Positions 1-7,143 are shown, counted from the stretch's first letter. The stretch: 12,792 nt of DNA from CAYUAI01 sp964442745 (GCA_964442745.1 CAYUAI010000107.1:1-12792); one strand, 5' to 3'. Numbers and translations are program-made. Notes: a model not told the origin generated them from the letters alone.

Positions 1-57
1 TAACTTTATATCTTATTTTTTAGAATAACTGTCTTGACTTTGGGGTCCACTATAATA
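1..57. mobile_element. Terminus of an IS3-type insertion sequence (rest lies outside the window)
   Basis: Read on the minus strand from about position 57 toward position 1, the sequence begins TATAGTGGACCCC and continues with AAGACAGTTATTC. This resembles the terminal inverted repeats of many IS3-family elements, which typically start TGTAGTGGACCCC or similar followed by a GACAGT block. The assignment is from memory of the family consensus. The partner repeat and the transposase are beyond the left edge, so the subgroup and exact boundary cannot be fixed. The stop codon of the small exported reading frame at 50-211 falls inside this terminus, as expected for an insertion into that gene. Confidence 0.5.
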
Positions 58-211
58 CATTATTGTGAGTCGCACTAGCCGCCGCTGCCCGAGCAATATT
101 TAGTCCTGAGGTTTGTTGCCAACCAGCAATCCATTTTTGTTCTGCAGTGACAGCTGATGAATAACTTGAGATTAAACCACATAAGAGACAAAACCAAATA
201 AGCAAAGCCAT
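50..211 (-). pseudogene. 5' fragment of an exported, probably kelch-type beta-propeller protein, truncated by an IS
   Basis: The reading frame starts at ATG (211) and encodes 53 residues before a TAG at 50-52. Residues 1-23 form a hydrophobic signal peptide (MALLIWFCLLCGLISSYSSA...) with a likely cleavage after VTA. The mature part contains W..GWQQTSGLNIARAAAASA and ends THNNVL. That pattern of tryptophan, then 'aR.aaa.a..nn.lY' is how the first blade of kelch/galactose-oxidase-like propellers usually begins, with a 'YviGG' motif expected next. Here the next bases are instead the IS3-like end, which supplies the stop. No strong Shine-Dalgarno sequence was seen. It lies downstream of two other propeller genes on the same strand and may have been the last gene of that cluster. 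An intact small secreted peptide is possible but less likely. The kelch reading is an inference from a short stretch. Confidence 0.45.
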
Positions 212-425
212 TAGGATAGCCCAGGGACAGATTTTTCCGAAAGCAAACAGGGAAAGAAATATTAATCGCGAGGTACTAAGCAGGCGATCAAGATTATTTT
301 AACATTGACTCGCCTATTTCCCGCCCTTCGCCGTGCCTTGAAGGAAAAAAACAGGCTTCGCAAATTTTGTTAAAATAATTATGTTCACCGACTTAAAACG
401 AATAACGATAATGGGTTTGCGATGA

Positions 426-1736
426 TCAAGGCAAAGTCAAGCGTGCCACGCCACCAAAACTCCCCACCCATAACGTACCATCGCCCGCTTCAGCCATCGA
501 AAATACATTATCCGCGTATAAACCATCATTTCTGGTGATGACCGTAAAGCTCTCACCATCCTCATTGAGCTTCGCCAAACCATGGCTAGTGCCCACCCAA
601 AGCTCGCCGTCTTTATCTAAATCCAACATAAAAACATGATTGGCAGGCAAACCATCTTTCACTGTAAAATTACGCCATGACTCGCCATCAAACCGAGCCA
701 ACCCACCCCCCCAAGTACCACACCAAACAATACCATTGCGATCCACTTTCAGCGACACGATATAGTTCGGATTATAAGCCACATTAACACGTGACATACC
801 TTGTTCAACCTTTTGCTGAGCATGATGCCGAGATGTTTTACTCGGGTCGTGCTTAAACATAATATCATCTTTCACCAACTCATACGCCGCCCCTAAGCCA
901 TGCTCATGCTGCCAGTTGCGCCACTGACCATTTTTAAATTGTGCTAACCCCTTCTCCGTCGCAAACCACATAACACCGTCTTTACCCTCTTCCAAACCAT
1001 AGACCCATTCATTGGGCAATCCTCCTTGGGTATTTTCAACATCATGAATAATCCACTTATCCGGGTTATCGAGTTCACCATTGATGACTTGATTGACGCC
1101 AGACCAAGTCGCAATCCAAACATCACCAGTAGCCACTTTCTCTACATCATAAACAAATTGATCGGCCAATCCATCCGGAATATTGTAATTTTTCCAGGTT
1201 TTCGTCTGCAAACTGTATAACGATAATCCGCCACCATAGGTACCCACCACAATACGTTCATCAAGTTTACTGACATGGAAAACACCATTCGACAATAAGC
1301 TACCATTAGCCACATCGAATAATTTATATTGATCCGTTAACAAGTCATAACGAATCACACCACCTGAGGTGCCAACCCATACGGTATTACCATCCGCGTA
1401 CATACCTTTGACATTACGATTACCCACTCTAAAATGTGTAAACCGCAAAGCACCCTTCTGCTCAGGCAACAACGATTGAGTGGGAGTGGCATGAGAAGAC
1501 AGTGTCACAACCTCCGTATTTTTCGGCGCGATATTGGCTGACGATACGGCTAAATCGGAAGACATCGAATGAGATAGTTCAAGTGATGGCATGGAATCTT
1601 TAATGATAAAGTTTGTTGGGTTTTGCGAAATGCCAAGGGTATAAGCCCCGACGACCAGCAACGCAACCACCACAAGAATAACAACCACACCTTTTAAGTC
1701 TAAGTTCACACCGCCCCCAATACCCATACTCATCAT
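426..1736 (-). CDS. Membrane-anchored seven-repeat 'regulator propeller' protein without output domain
   Basis: The 436-residue product has one hydrophobic segment at about residues 15-35 (GVVVILVVVALLVV...), a Ser/Thr-rich linker to about residue 95, and then a beta-propeller. Seven repeats carry the W-(V/I/F/C)-(G/A)-T/S signature of the two-component regulator propeller family (Reg_prop), at VWVGTSGGV, IVVGTYGGG, VWIATWSGV, MWFATEKGL, VWCGTWGGG, LWVGTSHGL and LWVGSFGGV. The chain ends just after the seventh repeat, so there is no Y_Y_Y, histidine kinase or GGDEF output region as in the usual sensor architecture. The short N-terminus before the membrane segment suggests a signal anchor with a periplasmic propeller. 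A charged insertion rich in H, K and D separates repeats 4 and 5. The gene follows a paralogue by 56 bp and is probably co-transcribed. No clear ribosome-binding site was found, and ATG codons at 1736, 1733 and 1727 are all possible starts. The ligand or partner is unknown. Confidence 0.85.
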   Translation of the reverse strand: MMSMGIGGGVNLDLKGVVVILVVVALLVVGAYTLGISQNPTNFIIKDSMPSLELSHSMSSDLAVSSANIAPKNTEVVTLSSHATPTQSLLPEQKGALRFTHFRVGNRNVKGMYADGNTVWVGTSGGVIRYDLLTDQYKLFDVANGSLLSNGVFHVSKLDERIVVGTYGGGLSLYSLQTKTWKNYNIPDGLADQFVYDVEKVATGDVWIATWSGVNQVINGELDNPDKWIIHDVENTQGGLPNEWVYGLEEGKDGVMWFATEKGLAQFKNGQWRNWQHEHGLGAAYELVKDDIMFKHDPSKTSRHHAQQKVEQGMSRVNVAYNPNYIVSLKVDRNGIVWCGTWGGGLARFDGESWRNFTVKDGLPANHVFMLDLDKDGELWVGTSHGLAKLNEDGESFTVITRNDGLYADNVFSMAEAGDGTLWVGSFGGVARLTLP

Positions 1737-1792
1737 TTTTCAAACGCTAGGCTACCCAATGTCGGATACCTATTGATAGCGAACCATCTTTA

Positions 1793-2866
1793 TCATTGAG
1801 CGATAACAAATCGCGCCACACCTTTTTTCGTTCCCACCCAAACGCTCCCGTCATCACTCGCCGCGATGGCATATACGTGATTATCAAAAAGACCTTGCGC
1901 CATCGTATAATTTTGCCACTGCCCATTTTTTAAATTTGATAACCCTCGATTTGTTCCAAACCAAAGCCCGCCCTGGATATCTTGCGCCATACTGTAAACA
2001 ATATTACCTGCCAGGCCATCCATCATCGTATAATTTTGCCAAATATCGCCGTCGTAGCGGCTAACACCACCGCCCCAAGTCCCGACCCATATCTGTTGCT
2101 TTTTATCAATCTGCAGACAAAAAATATAATTCGGGTTATACGTTTGGCTCGCCCCGGCGAGCACACTGAGATCATGTCGGGAGCGTGTCCCCAAGCCAGT
2201 GTTTTTACTAAAAGGAAGGTTCTGAGCATTCGGCGCCCCCAAACCATCTTGGTGCGTCCAAACCGACCAGGATTTGCCATCATACATGTTGACGCCACCT
2301 TCCGTGCCAATCCAAACCCGATCCTTCTTGTCCACCGCTAACCCGTATATCCACTCATTAACCAACTCTTTCAAATACGTTTTAAACGTTCCCGTTTTGT
2401 GGTTAAAGACACTCACCCCCGCCCACGTACCAATCCACAGATGACCGGTATTTTGCTCCGCAAACGAATACACCCAATAATCGGCTAAGCCATGCATCGG
2501 AAAATACGTTTGCCATCCGCTCGCCGTTAAACGCGATACGCCTCCGCCATTGGTTCCCAACCAAATCTCACCGTTTTGTGCAGCGAAAATCGCAAAAATA
2601 TATTCATTCGCCAGTCCATTGCTACGTGTATAAGTATTTTTCATATTCCCCGTGCGATAATCGACGACCAAGCCACCTACCGATGTGCCGACCCATAACG
2701 CCTGGGATCGCTCATCAATCGCTAAAGCACGCACAAAAACATTCTCGCCCACGCCAAAACTCTCTTTCAGCACATAACGCTGAGCTTCGGCTGGCAATGA
2801 CTGAGCAAAGCCAATCATTGCCAGCCAAGCCGCAATCATTATGGGCGAGCACCATGGATACATCAT
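1793..2866 (-). CDS. Secreted seven-repeat 'regulator propeller' protein, paralogue of the next gene
   Basis: From ATG 2866 the product has 357 residues. It starts with a signal peptide (MMYPWCSPIMIAAWLAMIGF...) and a likely cleavage after AEA. Seven regulator-propeller repeats follow: LWVGTSVGG, IWLGTNGGG, LWIGTWAGV, VWIGTEGGV, IWVGTWGGG, LWFGTNRGL and VWVGTKKGV. The protein ends at the last repeat, so it is a stand-alone periplasmic propeller. An insertion between repeats 4 and 5 ends in YNPNYI, as in the downstream paralogue. I chose ATG 2866 because AGGTG lies 7 nt upstream; a GTG at 2875 overlaps that Shine-Dalgarno sequence and is less likely. No lipobox or haem motif is present. The upstream neighbour is an exported cytochrome c, separated by a 382-bp gap. 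Such domains usually sense ligands or scaffold protein contacts; the actual role here is unknown. Confidence 0.85.
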   Translation of the reverse strand: MMYPWCSPIMIAAWLAMIGFAQSLPAEAQRYVLKESFGVGENVFVRALAIDERSQALWVGTSVGGLVVDYRTGNMKNTYTRSNGLANEYIFAIFAAQNGEIWLGTNGGGVSRLTASGWQTYFPMHGLADYWVYSFAEQNTGHLWIGTWAGVSVFNHKTGTFKTYLKELVNEWIYGLAVDKKDRVWIGTEGGVNMYDGKSWSVWTHQDGLGAPNAQNLPFSKNTGLGTRSRHDLSVLAGASQTYNPNYIFCLQIDKKQQIWVGTWGGGVSRYDGDIWQNYTMMDGLAGNIVYSMAQDIQGGLWFGTNRGLSNLKNGQWQNYTMAQGLFDNHVYAIAASDDGSVWVGTKKGVARFVIAQ

Positions 2867-3248
2867 CGAACACACCTGATATAAAAAGACGACGGAGTGC
2901 TGTTAACTCCGGCATAACAAAACACCTACCTTGCCCGATGAATCAAACTAATCCCCAAAAAACCATTGAAACTTGAAAAAAACGACTTGAAACTAGCATA
3001 ATTTCGAGCATTGAAAGTGCGATAATAGCGCATTGTGATGGTTTGAAAGGAAATACTCAAGCAGAAATATCAATAGAGAGCACCCACTCCCGGCATTGGA
3101 GAATCGAGTGCTAAAAATCGCAACGGGTATGAATTGCAGTGTCATTGCCTGAAGAAGAACACCCATTCGCCACACGGCCAAACACCTAGGAAAGCGAACA
3201 AATCAATGATCAAATACTCACAGGCTTAATAGCCACCAGCCACTTCGA
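2867..3248 (-). other. 382-bp intergenic leader between cytochrome c and the propeller pair
   Basis: No convincing gene was found. A possible -10 element TATTAT (minus strand, 3022-3027) has no good -35 partner. A 62-codon open frame at 2993-3181 lacks a usable ribosome-binding site and recognisable domains. An imperfect inverted repeat (AGCACTC / GAGTGGGTGCT, about 3077-3112) lies mid-gap. The gap may hold a promoter or a processed leader for the propeller pair, but nothing is firmly supported. Confidence 0.3.
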
Positions 3249-3578
3249 TCACAGAAAACTCCGTAAATACGCCACTACATTTTCAATTTCTTCATCGGTC
3301 AACATACCGTTAAAAGCCGGCATAATACCATTGCCAATACGAACCGAATCAATCAAATCTCTATCTGTGCGCAATAAACGTTCGCCCTGACTGAAATCCG
3401 GCATGCCTGGCATCAAACCAACGCCTGAATCGCCATGGCAACCCGCACAATATCTGATGTAAATTTCTTTTCCATGGAACACATCACCCGCAAAAACTGA
3501 GTTTACCGACGCTGCCATCAACATCAATAGCAACACAACCACTCGCCCTTTATTGAAATGAAGGAAATTACCCATCAT
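3249..3578 (-). CDS. Exported small class I cytochrome c
   Basis: The chosen product has 109 residues. A signal peptide covers about residues 1-30 (VVVLLLMLMAASVNSVFA) and is followed by a single haem-binding CAGCH at residues 44-48. A candidate axial methionine is at residue 86 in NGIMPAFNGMLTDEEIENVV, followed by the C-terminal helix VVAYLRSF. This is the layout of monohaem class I cytochromes such as c551/c552, which carry electrons in the periplasm. The start is at the ATG ATG pair (3578/3575), because TGAGGT lies just upstream with 4-7 nt spacing; a GTG at 3611 would give a longer form without this support. A consensus TTGACA promoter lies about 70 bp upstream. The two propeller genes follow on the same strand, which suggests but does not prove a shared function. 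The redox partner is not identifiable here. Confidence 0.9.
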   Translation of the reverse strand: MMGNFLHFNKGRVVVLLLMLMAASVNSVFAGDVFHGKEIYIRYCAGCHGDSGVGLMPGMPDFSQGERLLRTDRDLIDSVRIGNGIMPAFNGMLTDEEIENVVAYLRSFL

Positions 3579-3582
3579 ATAT

Positions 3583-3588
3583 ACCTCA
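3583..3588 (-). promoter_or_regulatory. Shine-Dalgarno deciding the cytochrome c start
   Basis: TGAGGT on the minus strand lies 4 nt before ATG 3578 and 7 nt before ATG 3575. This favours the tandem ATGs over the upstream in-frame GTG at 3611. Confidence 0.7.
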
Positions 3589-3623
3589 ATGAAGCTCACT
3601 GGAACCAACACCGGACAAGCTGA

Positions 3624-3653
3624 AGAATAAATACCTCACGTATCCCATGTCAA
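3624..3653 (-). promoter_or_regulatory. Putative sigma-70 promoter of the cytochrome c gene
   Basis: On the minus strand a perfect TTGACA (-35, 3648-3653) is followed after 18 bp by TATTCT (-10, 3624-3629). Transcription would start near 3617 and give a leader of about 40 nt to the cytochrome start. The -10 matches consensus at 4 of 6 positions, so this is a plausible prediction by inspection only. Confidence 0.5.
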
Positions 3654-3840
3654 TTCACATCGCCATGCACAAATTTTAACAAGCTCTTGCTCAAGAAGGA
3701 AGGAACAAATCACGTGAAAAGATGGGATAAAAAATAAAGACAGGCTTAGTCACTTTAATTAGGCATAAGACCTTTAGCAGAACTATGAATTATCGATTAC
3801 AATCAACAAAAAAAGAAAAACCACTCACGTATTTACCAAT

Positions 3841-3888
3841 GATGCCCAGCATCGCCATCGCCGATATTTACATCCCACTTGATGGCGA
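3841..3888 (-). terminator. Inverted repeats after dsbC, possible terminator
   Basis: Starting 18 nt past the dsbC stop on the minus strand, TCGCCATC (3881-3888) pairs perfectly with GATGGCGA (3852-3859) across a 21-nt loop. A smaller hairpin GATGC-TGG-GCATC overlaps it at 3841-3853. The two share bases and could be alternative folds. No T-run follows directly, but a T-rich tract begins about 15-20 nt further downstream. Termination is plausible but not certain. Confidence 0.35.
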
Positions 3889-3906
3889 GTACTGAGTCAA
3901 GCAATA

Positions 3907-4644
3907 TTACATGCTCGGTTCTTTCGCCTCGTCCAACATTTTAGCCAAACGCTTTGCAGGCACATAACCCGGTATGATTTCACCATTTTCCATCACCAAT
4001 GTCGGTGTCCCCGTAATCGCAAACATCTCCGCTAACGCCATCTGTTCTTTCACTGGGTTCTCACAAGTCGCCCGAGGTAATACTTTGCCTGACTTTGCCT
4101 CCGTCATTGCCGACTTACGATCATCGGCACACCAAACACTGACGGCTTTAAAATAAGACTTTGTGTTTAAACCGGACCGAGGAAATGCAAGATACCGAAT
4201 TCGAATGCCCTCCGCCAGATAATCATCCATTTCACGATGTAATTTACGGCAATACCCACAGTCAATATCGGTAAAAACCGTCAATGAATGCTTCGCTTTC
4301 CCTTCAGGTTCAAAAATAATCATGGTGGCTTCATTGATACTGGTAACTAATTTTTTGCGCTGCACCGATCGAGCGTCTTCGGTCAAATTGACCCGCTTTT
4401 CCAAATCAATCACATCACCTTGCATCAGATAACGCCCATCTTTAGAGATGTAGAGCACTTGTGCACCATGCACAACCTCATACAAGCCTTCCAATACGGA
4501 GGGGGACACGGTATCCGGTGTCGCTCCCGGAATAATCTGCGTAAAAATTTGCTTAATTTTTTGTATGTCCGCGTCATCATCCGCCCACGCCAAGGATGTG
4601 CCGAAAACAAACCACAATAAGCCCAAAAAAATACCTATCTTCAC
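3907..4644 (-). CDS. dsbC: Thiol:disulfide interchange protein DsbC
   Basis: The 245-residue periplasmic disulfide isomerase rearranges wrong disulfides in exported proteins and is kept reduced by DsbD. A signal peptide (MKIGIFLGLLWFVFGTSLAWA) is followed by the N-terminal dimerisation domain (about residues 22-85) and a thioredoxin-like catalytic domain. The active site is CGYC at residues 129-132 in FTDIDCGYC. A second cysteine pair, C172 and C194, matches the structural disulfide of DsbC. The cis-proline loop is GTPT at residues 212-215. The start is a GTG at 4644, preceded by AGGAG with a 6-nt spacer. It lies downstream of xerD on the same strand, as in enterobacteria, but with a 317-bp gap. 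Residues and length are as expected and nothing is missing. Confidence 0.95.
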   Translation of the reverse strand: MKIGIFLGLLWFVFGTSLAWADDDADIQKIKQIFTQIIPGATPDTVSPSVLEGLYEVVHGAQVLYISKDGRYLMQGDVIDLEKRVNLTEDARSVQRKKLVTSINEATMIIFEPEGKAKHSLTVFTDIDCGYCRKLHREMDDYLAEGIRIRYLAFPRSGLNTKSYFKAVSVWCADDRKSAMTEAKSGKVLPRATCENPVKEQMALAEMFAITGTPTLVMENGEIIPGYVPAKRLAKMLDEAKEPSM

Positions 4645-4961
4645 AAAAAACTCCTCATTAAAAACACTAGGTTAGACACATCACAAGCGCACAGCTCAAA
4701 GAATACAGTCTAATTAATCACATGCATTTGATACCATCACACAGAATCCATCCCCAGCCACCCATCTGCAAAAAACAGCCCTATCAAGTCGTTATCCTCG
4801 ACACTAACAGCCAGATAGGCTACCGATCAAACCAGGTTTCTAAATCCAAATGAATAAACTGACAAATTGGACAGTAAAAAATAAAAAATGGCATGAGCTG
4901 ACCATGAAAAATAGCAATGCCTCTAAATACCAGGAAATGCTCGCGGTCAGAAAATCACCAT
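4645..4961. other. Intergenic region between xerD and dsbC
   Basis: The 317-bp gap contains the weak hairpin/T-tract after xerD (4873-4905) and the AGGAG ribosome-binding site of dsbC. No protein gene or clear promoter was recognised on either strand. An open frame reading rightwards from 4850 overlaps xerD antisense and has no recognisable content. Confidence 0.4.
4873..4905 (-). terminator. Weak candidate terminator after xerD
   Basis: On the minus strand, about 57 nt after the xerD stop, ATGG (4902-4905) pairs with CCAT (4888-4891), with one further G-T pair. It is followed immediately by TTTTTATTTTTTACTG. The stem is short but the T-rich tract is good, so modest termination between xerD and dsbC is possible. 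Confidence 0.35.
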
Positions 4962-5843
4962 TTATCCTCGGGGATGATGACTGCCATGCAGCTCTTTTAA
5001 GCGAGCGTTGGCAACGTGGGTATATATCTGTGTGGTTGATAAGTCACTATGCCCGAGCAGCATTTGCACAATGCGAATATCCGCACCATGATTCAGCAAA
5101 TGCGTCGCAAAAGCGTGACGCAAGGTATGTGGTGACAAGGTTTTTTGAATGCAGGCTTTCAGCGCATATTTCTTAATTAGGTGCCAAAAGGCATGCCGAG
5201 TCATTCCCTTCCCGCGCTTAGTCACAAATAACGTATCGATACTATGCCCCTTCGCCAATTCAACACGCGCTTGCTCAATGTACTGTGTCACCCAATCGTT
5301 AGCGATTTCACCGATAGGCACTAGCCGCTCTTTATTACCTTTCCCCCAGATACGCAATACACCCTGGGATAAATTCACTTGCGACATCTCCAAATGGACT
5401 AATTCACTGACCCGCAAACCCGTCGCATATAGCAACTCTAACATCGCCCGATCCCGCAATCCGAGAACATGCTCAAGCGCCGGGGCCGCCAATAGATTAT
5501 CCACCTCCTGTTCGGTCAGGGTATCGGGCAATTGCCGCCCCAGCTTAGGTAAATCAATTAAATGACTCGGATCATCTTGGCGTATTTCTTCCCGGAGTAA
5601 ATACTGATAAAACCGCCGAAAACTGGATAACATACGTGCCGTTGTTCGTGTTTTTGCCCCGGAAGCCACTTTCGCCGCTAAATACAACAAAATCACCTGC
5701 CGATCGGCAGCAACCAGTAAAACACCTTGGTTTTCAAGCAACCATTGCTCAAGAGCTTTCAGGTCTGACCGGTAAGCCGCCAAGGTATTGTCGCTTAAAC
5801 CAACCTCTAACCACAAAGCATCCAAAAATTGATCAACATCCAT
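4962..5843 (-). CDS. xerD: Site-specific tyrosine recombinase XerD
   Basis: The 293-residue tyrosine recombinase resolves chromosome dimers at dif together with XerC. The N-terminal SAM-like DNA-binding domain covers about residues 1-85 (FLDALWLEVGLSDNTLAAYRSDL). The catalytic domain has the full residue set: R144 in TGLRVSEL, K168 in GKGNKERLVP, H239 and R242 in LSPHTLRHAFATHLL, H265 in LLGHSDLSTTQ, and the nucleophile Y274 in IYTHV. XerD rather than XerC is chosen from the adjacent dsbC, the length, and the overall similarity of these motif contexts. GGGAG lies 11 nt before the ATG. ogt ends 43 bp upstream on the same strand, so the two are probably co-transcribed. No sign of an integron or phage integrase was found. 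Confidence 0.95.
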   Translation of the reverse strand: MDVDQFLDALWLEVGLSDNTLAAYRSDLKALEQWLLENQGVLLVAADRQVILLYLAAKVASGAKTRTTARMLSSFRRFYQYLLREEIRQDDPSHLIDLPKLGRQLPDTLTEQEVDNLLAAPALEHVLGLRDRAMLELLYATGLRVSELVHLEMSQVNLSQGVLRIWGKGNKERLVPIGEIANDWVTQYIEQARVELAKGHSIDTLFVTKRGKGMTRHAFWHLIKKYALKACIQKTLSPHTLRHAFATHLLNHGADIRIVQMLLGHSDLSTTQIYTHVANARLKELHGSHHPRG

Positions 5844-5886
5844 TTTACTTACTGCTCCCTATTTTCACTCAGAGCGACGCCTCCCT

Positions 5887-6381
5887 CTATGTGTGATATT
5901 TTTCGTGCTGCAACAGCCAATTTTTAATCGCCATCATTGCACCTTGAGTTTCCCCCGCAAATCCCCCCCTGCCGTGCTGCGCAACCACCCGGTGACACGG
6001 CACAATAATCGGCACAGGATTACGACGACAAGCATTACCAATTGCCCGCGGGCTGGTATGAAGCAGGCGAGCTAACTGCCCGTATGTCCTGGTCTCGCCC
6101 AGTGGTATTTTTTGCAGAGCCTGCCAAACTTGGCACTGGAAAGGCGTTCCCGCGAGCGACAATTTAACCGTGAAGTCAAAATTCGGGTTTTCAAAATAAC
6201 GGTTCAGCTCAGACTGCACAAGCTGCACAGCCTCACACACACCGCGCGTTGAAGATTGGGCAAATTCCATGGATTCAGGCAAAAGCGCAATGCTAGACAC
6301 ATGACTACCGTGCAGAGCAACCCCTAAACTGAACGTAGGCGCCTGGATAACCACATGATAATTTCCCCATTGATTTATCAA
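5887..6381 (-). CDS. ogt: Methylated-DNA--protein-cysteine S-methyltransferase
   Basis: This 164-residue suicide repair protein removes alkyl groups from O6-alkylguanine in DNA onto its own cysteine. The acceptor is C129 in the signature IVPCHRVV (residues 126-133). The DNA-binding helix region RAIGNACRRNP (residues 112-122) and the GRGGFAG loop (137-143) are also present, along with the FQCQVWQAL segment that opens the C-terminal domain. The start is uncertain. TTG 6381 is the first start after an in-frame TGA, with GATGAG 8 nt upstream, and no ATG fits before the conserved N-terminal part. It stands first in an ogt-xerD pair. The ogt and ada C-terminal domains look alike, but the absence of the Ada zinc/AraC domain supports Ogt. 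Confidence 0.9.
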   Translation of the reverse strand: MINQWGNYHVVIQAPTFSLGVALHGSHVSSIALLPESMEFAQSSTRGVCEAVQLVQSELNRYFENPNFDFTVKLSLAGTPFQCQVWQALQKIPLGETRTYGQLARLLHTSPRAIGNACRRNPVPIIVPCHRVVAQHGRGGFAGETQGAMMAIKNWLLQHEKYHT

Positions 6382-6525
6382 TGATCCATCTCATCCCATT
6401 TTGATTATTCGGCCTATTTAACCGCGATACTGTGCTCTTTGCAATATTATGGCAAATGTGAGTCACAAACTCGACACTCAATACCGCCCACTAACAGGGT
6501 ATCGCATTTTGACCGACATTGGACA

Positions 6526-6550
6526 GCCTAACGTTTGAAAAGCGTTAGGC
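6526..6550. repeat. Isolated perfect hairpin in the rplS-ogt gap
   Basis: GCCTAACG (6526-6533) and CGTTAGGC (6543-6550) form a perfect 8-bp inverted repeat with a 9-nt loop. The hairpin is flanked on both sides by GGACA in direct orientation (6521-6525 and 6552-6556). Neither strand has a T-run after it, so it is not an ordinary intrinsic terminator. It could be a REP-like unit or a protein-binding palindrome. Confidence 0.5.
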
Positions 6551-6649
6551 ATGGACAAGATGAATAGAACGAATAAAGCTTTTCCCTCACTCTATTTTTG
6601 AAACGTCAAGCGGGGATAATGCGGGAAGAAGTGAAAGTGACCTGATTAA

Positions 6650-6686
6650 ACATAAAACAAATTGGCGATATTATTTTATCGCCAAT
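6650..6686 (-). terminator. Intrinsic terminator of the rpsP-rimM-trmD-rplS operon
   Basis: On the minus strand, 28 nt after the rplS stop, ATTGGCGATA pairs perfectly with TATCGCCAAT (10 bp, 6661-6686) around a 6-nt loop. It is followed by TTGTTTTATG. This is a textbook rho-independent terminator. Confidence 0.85.
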
Positions 6687-6714
6687 CTATCCAATGTTGG
6701 TGCCAATACTATTC

Positions 6715-7059
6715 TTACAGCTTTTCTTTGATACGGGCCGCCTTACCTTGTAAGTCACGCAGATAATACAATTTTGCACGACGCACATCACCTCGACGCT
6801 TCACCTTAATATTGTCAATGATCGGGCTATGTGTTTGAAAAACCCGCTCAACACCTTCGCCATGGGAAATTTTGCGCACCGTAAATGCAGAATTCAAACC
6901 TCGGTTACGCTTAGCAATCACCACTCCTTCGAATGCCTGCAAACGCTCTCGAGTCCCTTCTTTGACTTTAACTTGCACAACCACGGTATCGCCTGGGTTA
7001 AACACAGGGATATCTTTTTTCAATTGTTCGGCTTCAAGCTCTGCGATGATATTGCTCAT
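6715..7059 (-). CDS. rplS: 50S ribosomal protein L19
   Basis: L19 sits at the 30S-50S interface. The chosen product has 114 residues, close to the 115 of E. coli. It starts MSNIIAELEAEQLKKDIPVF, with the family core PGDTVVVQVKVKEG, RERLQAFEGVVIAKRNRGLN, FTVRKISHGEGVERVF and the basic C-terminus RAKLYYLRDLQGKAARIKEKL. ATG 7059 is chosen because GGAGA lies 7 nt upstream. An in-frame ATG at 7080 would add seven residues that overlap that ribosome-binding site. It is the last gene of the operon, 84 bp after trmD, and is followed by a strong terminator. Confidence 0.97.
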   Translation of the reverse strand: MSNIIAELEAEQLKKDIPVFNPGDTVVVQVKVKEGTRERLQAFEGVVIAKRNRGLNSAFTVRKISHGEGVERVFQTHSPIIDNIKVKRRGDVRRAKLYYLRDLQGKAARIKEKL

Positions 7060-7143
7060 AGCACATTCTCCAATATCCAAATTCTACAAACGAAAACAAC
7101 GTATCACCATCATAAGGAAAATGTCCTTTAAATGGCTCAACGG

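Larger units (their letters stand above)
3579..3906. other. Intergenic region between dsbC and cytochrome c
   Basis: This 328-bp gap holds the post-dsbC inverted repeats at 3841-3888, a T-rich stretch on the minus strand (about 3808-3827), and the putative cytochrome promoter at 3624-3653. No additional gene was seen. Confidence 0.5.
6382..6714. other. Intergenic region between rplS and ogt
   Basis: This 333-bp gap contains the rplS terminator (6650-6686), an unexplained perfect hairpin (6526-6550), and a possible weak promoter for ogt: TTGCAA, 17-bp spacer, TTAAAT on the minus strand at about 6417-6445. No gene was recognised. Confidence 0.4.

Noticed and set aside
34..56. Plus-strand promoter TTGACT...TATAAT near the left edge
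   Set aside because: The spacer is only 11 bp and both hexamers lie in the IS terminus. A functional sigma-70 promoter is unlikely.
2993..3181. 62-codon minus-strand frame between cytochrome c and the propellers
   Set aside because: No usable ribosome-binding site, no recognisable domain, and it lies in an intergenic leader. Most likely chance.
4850..5176. 108-codon plus-strand frame overlapping the 3' end of xerD
   Set aside because: Two thirds of it is antisense to xerD, with no recognisable domain or ribosome-binding site.
4962..5843. Phage or integron integrase
   Set aside because: The motifs, length and ogt-xerD-dsbC context fit the housekeeping XerD. No att site, cassette or phage gene is adjacent.
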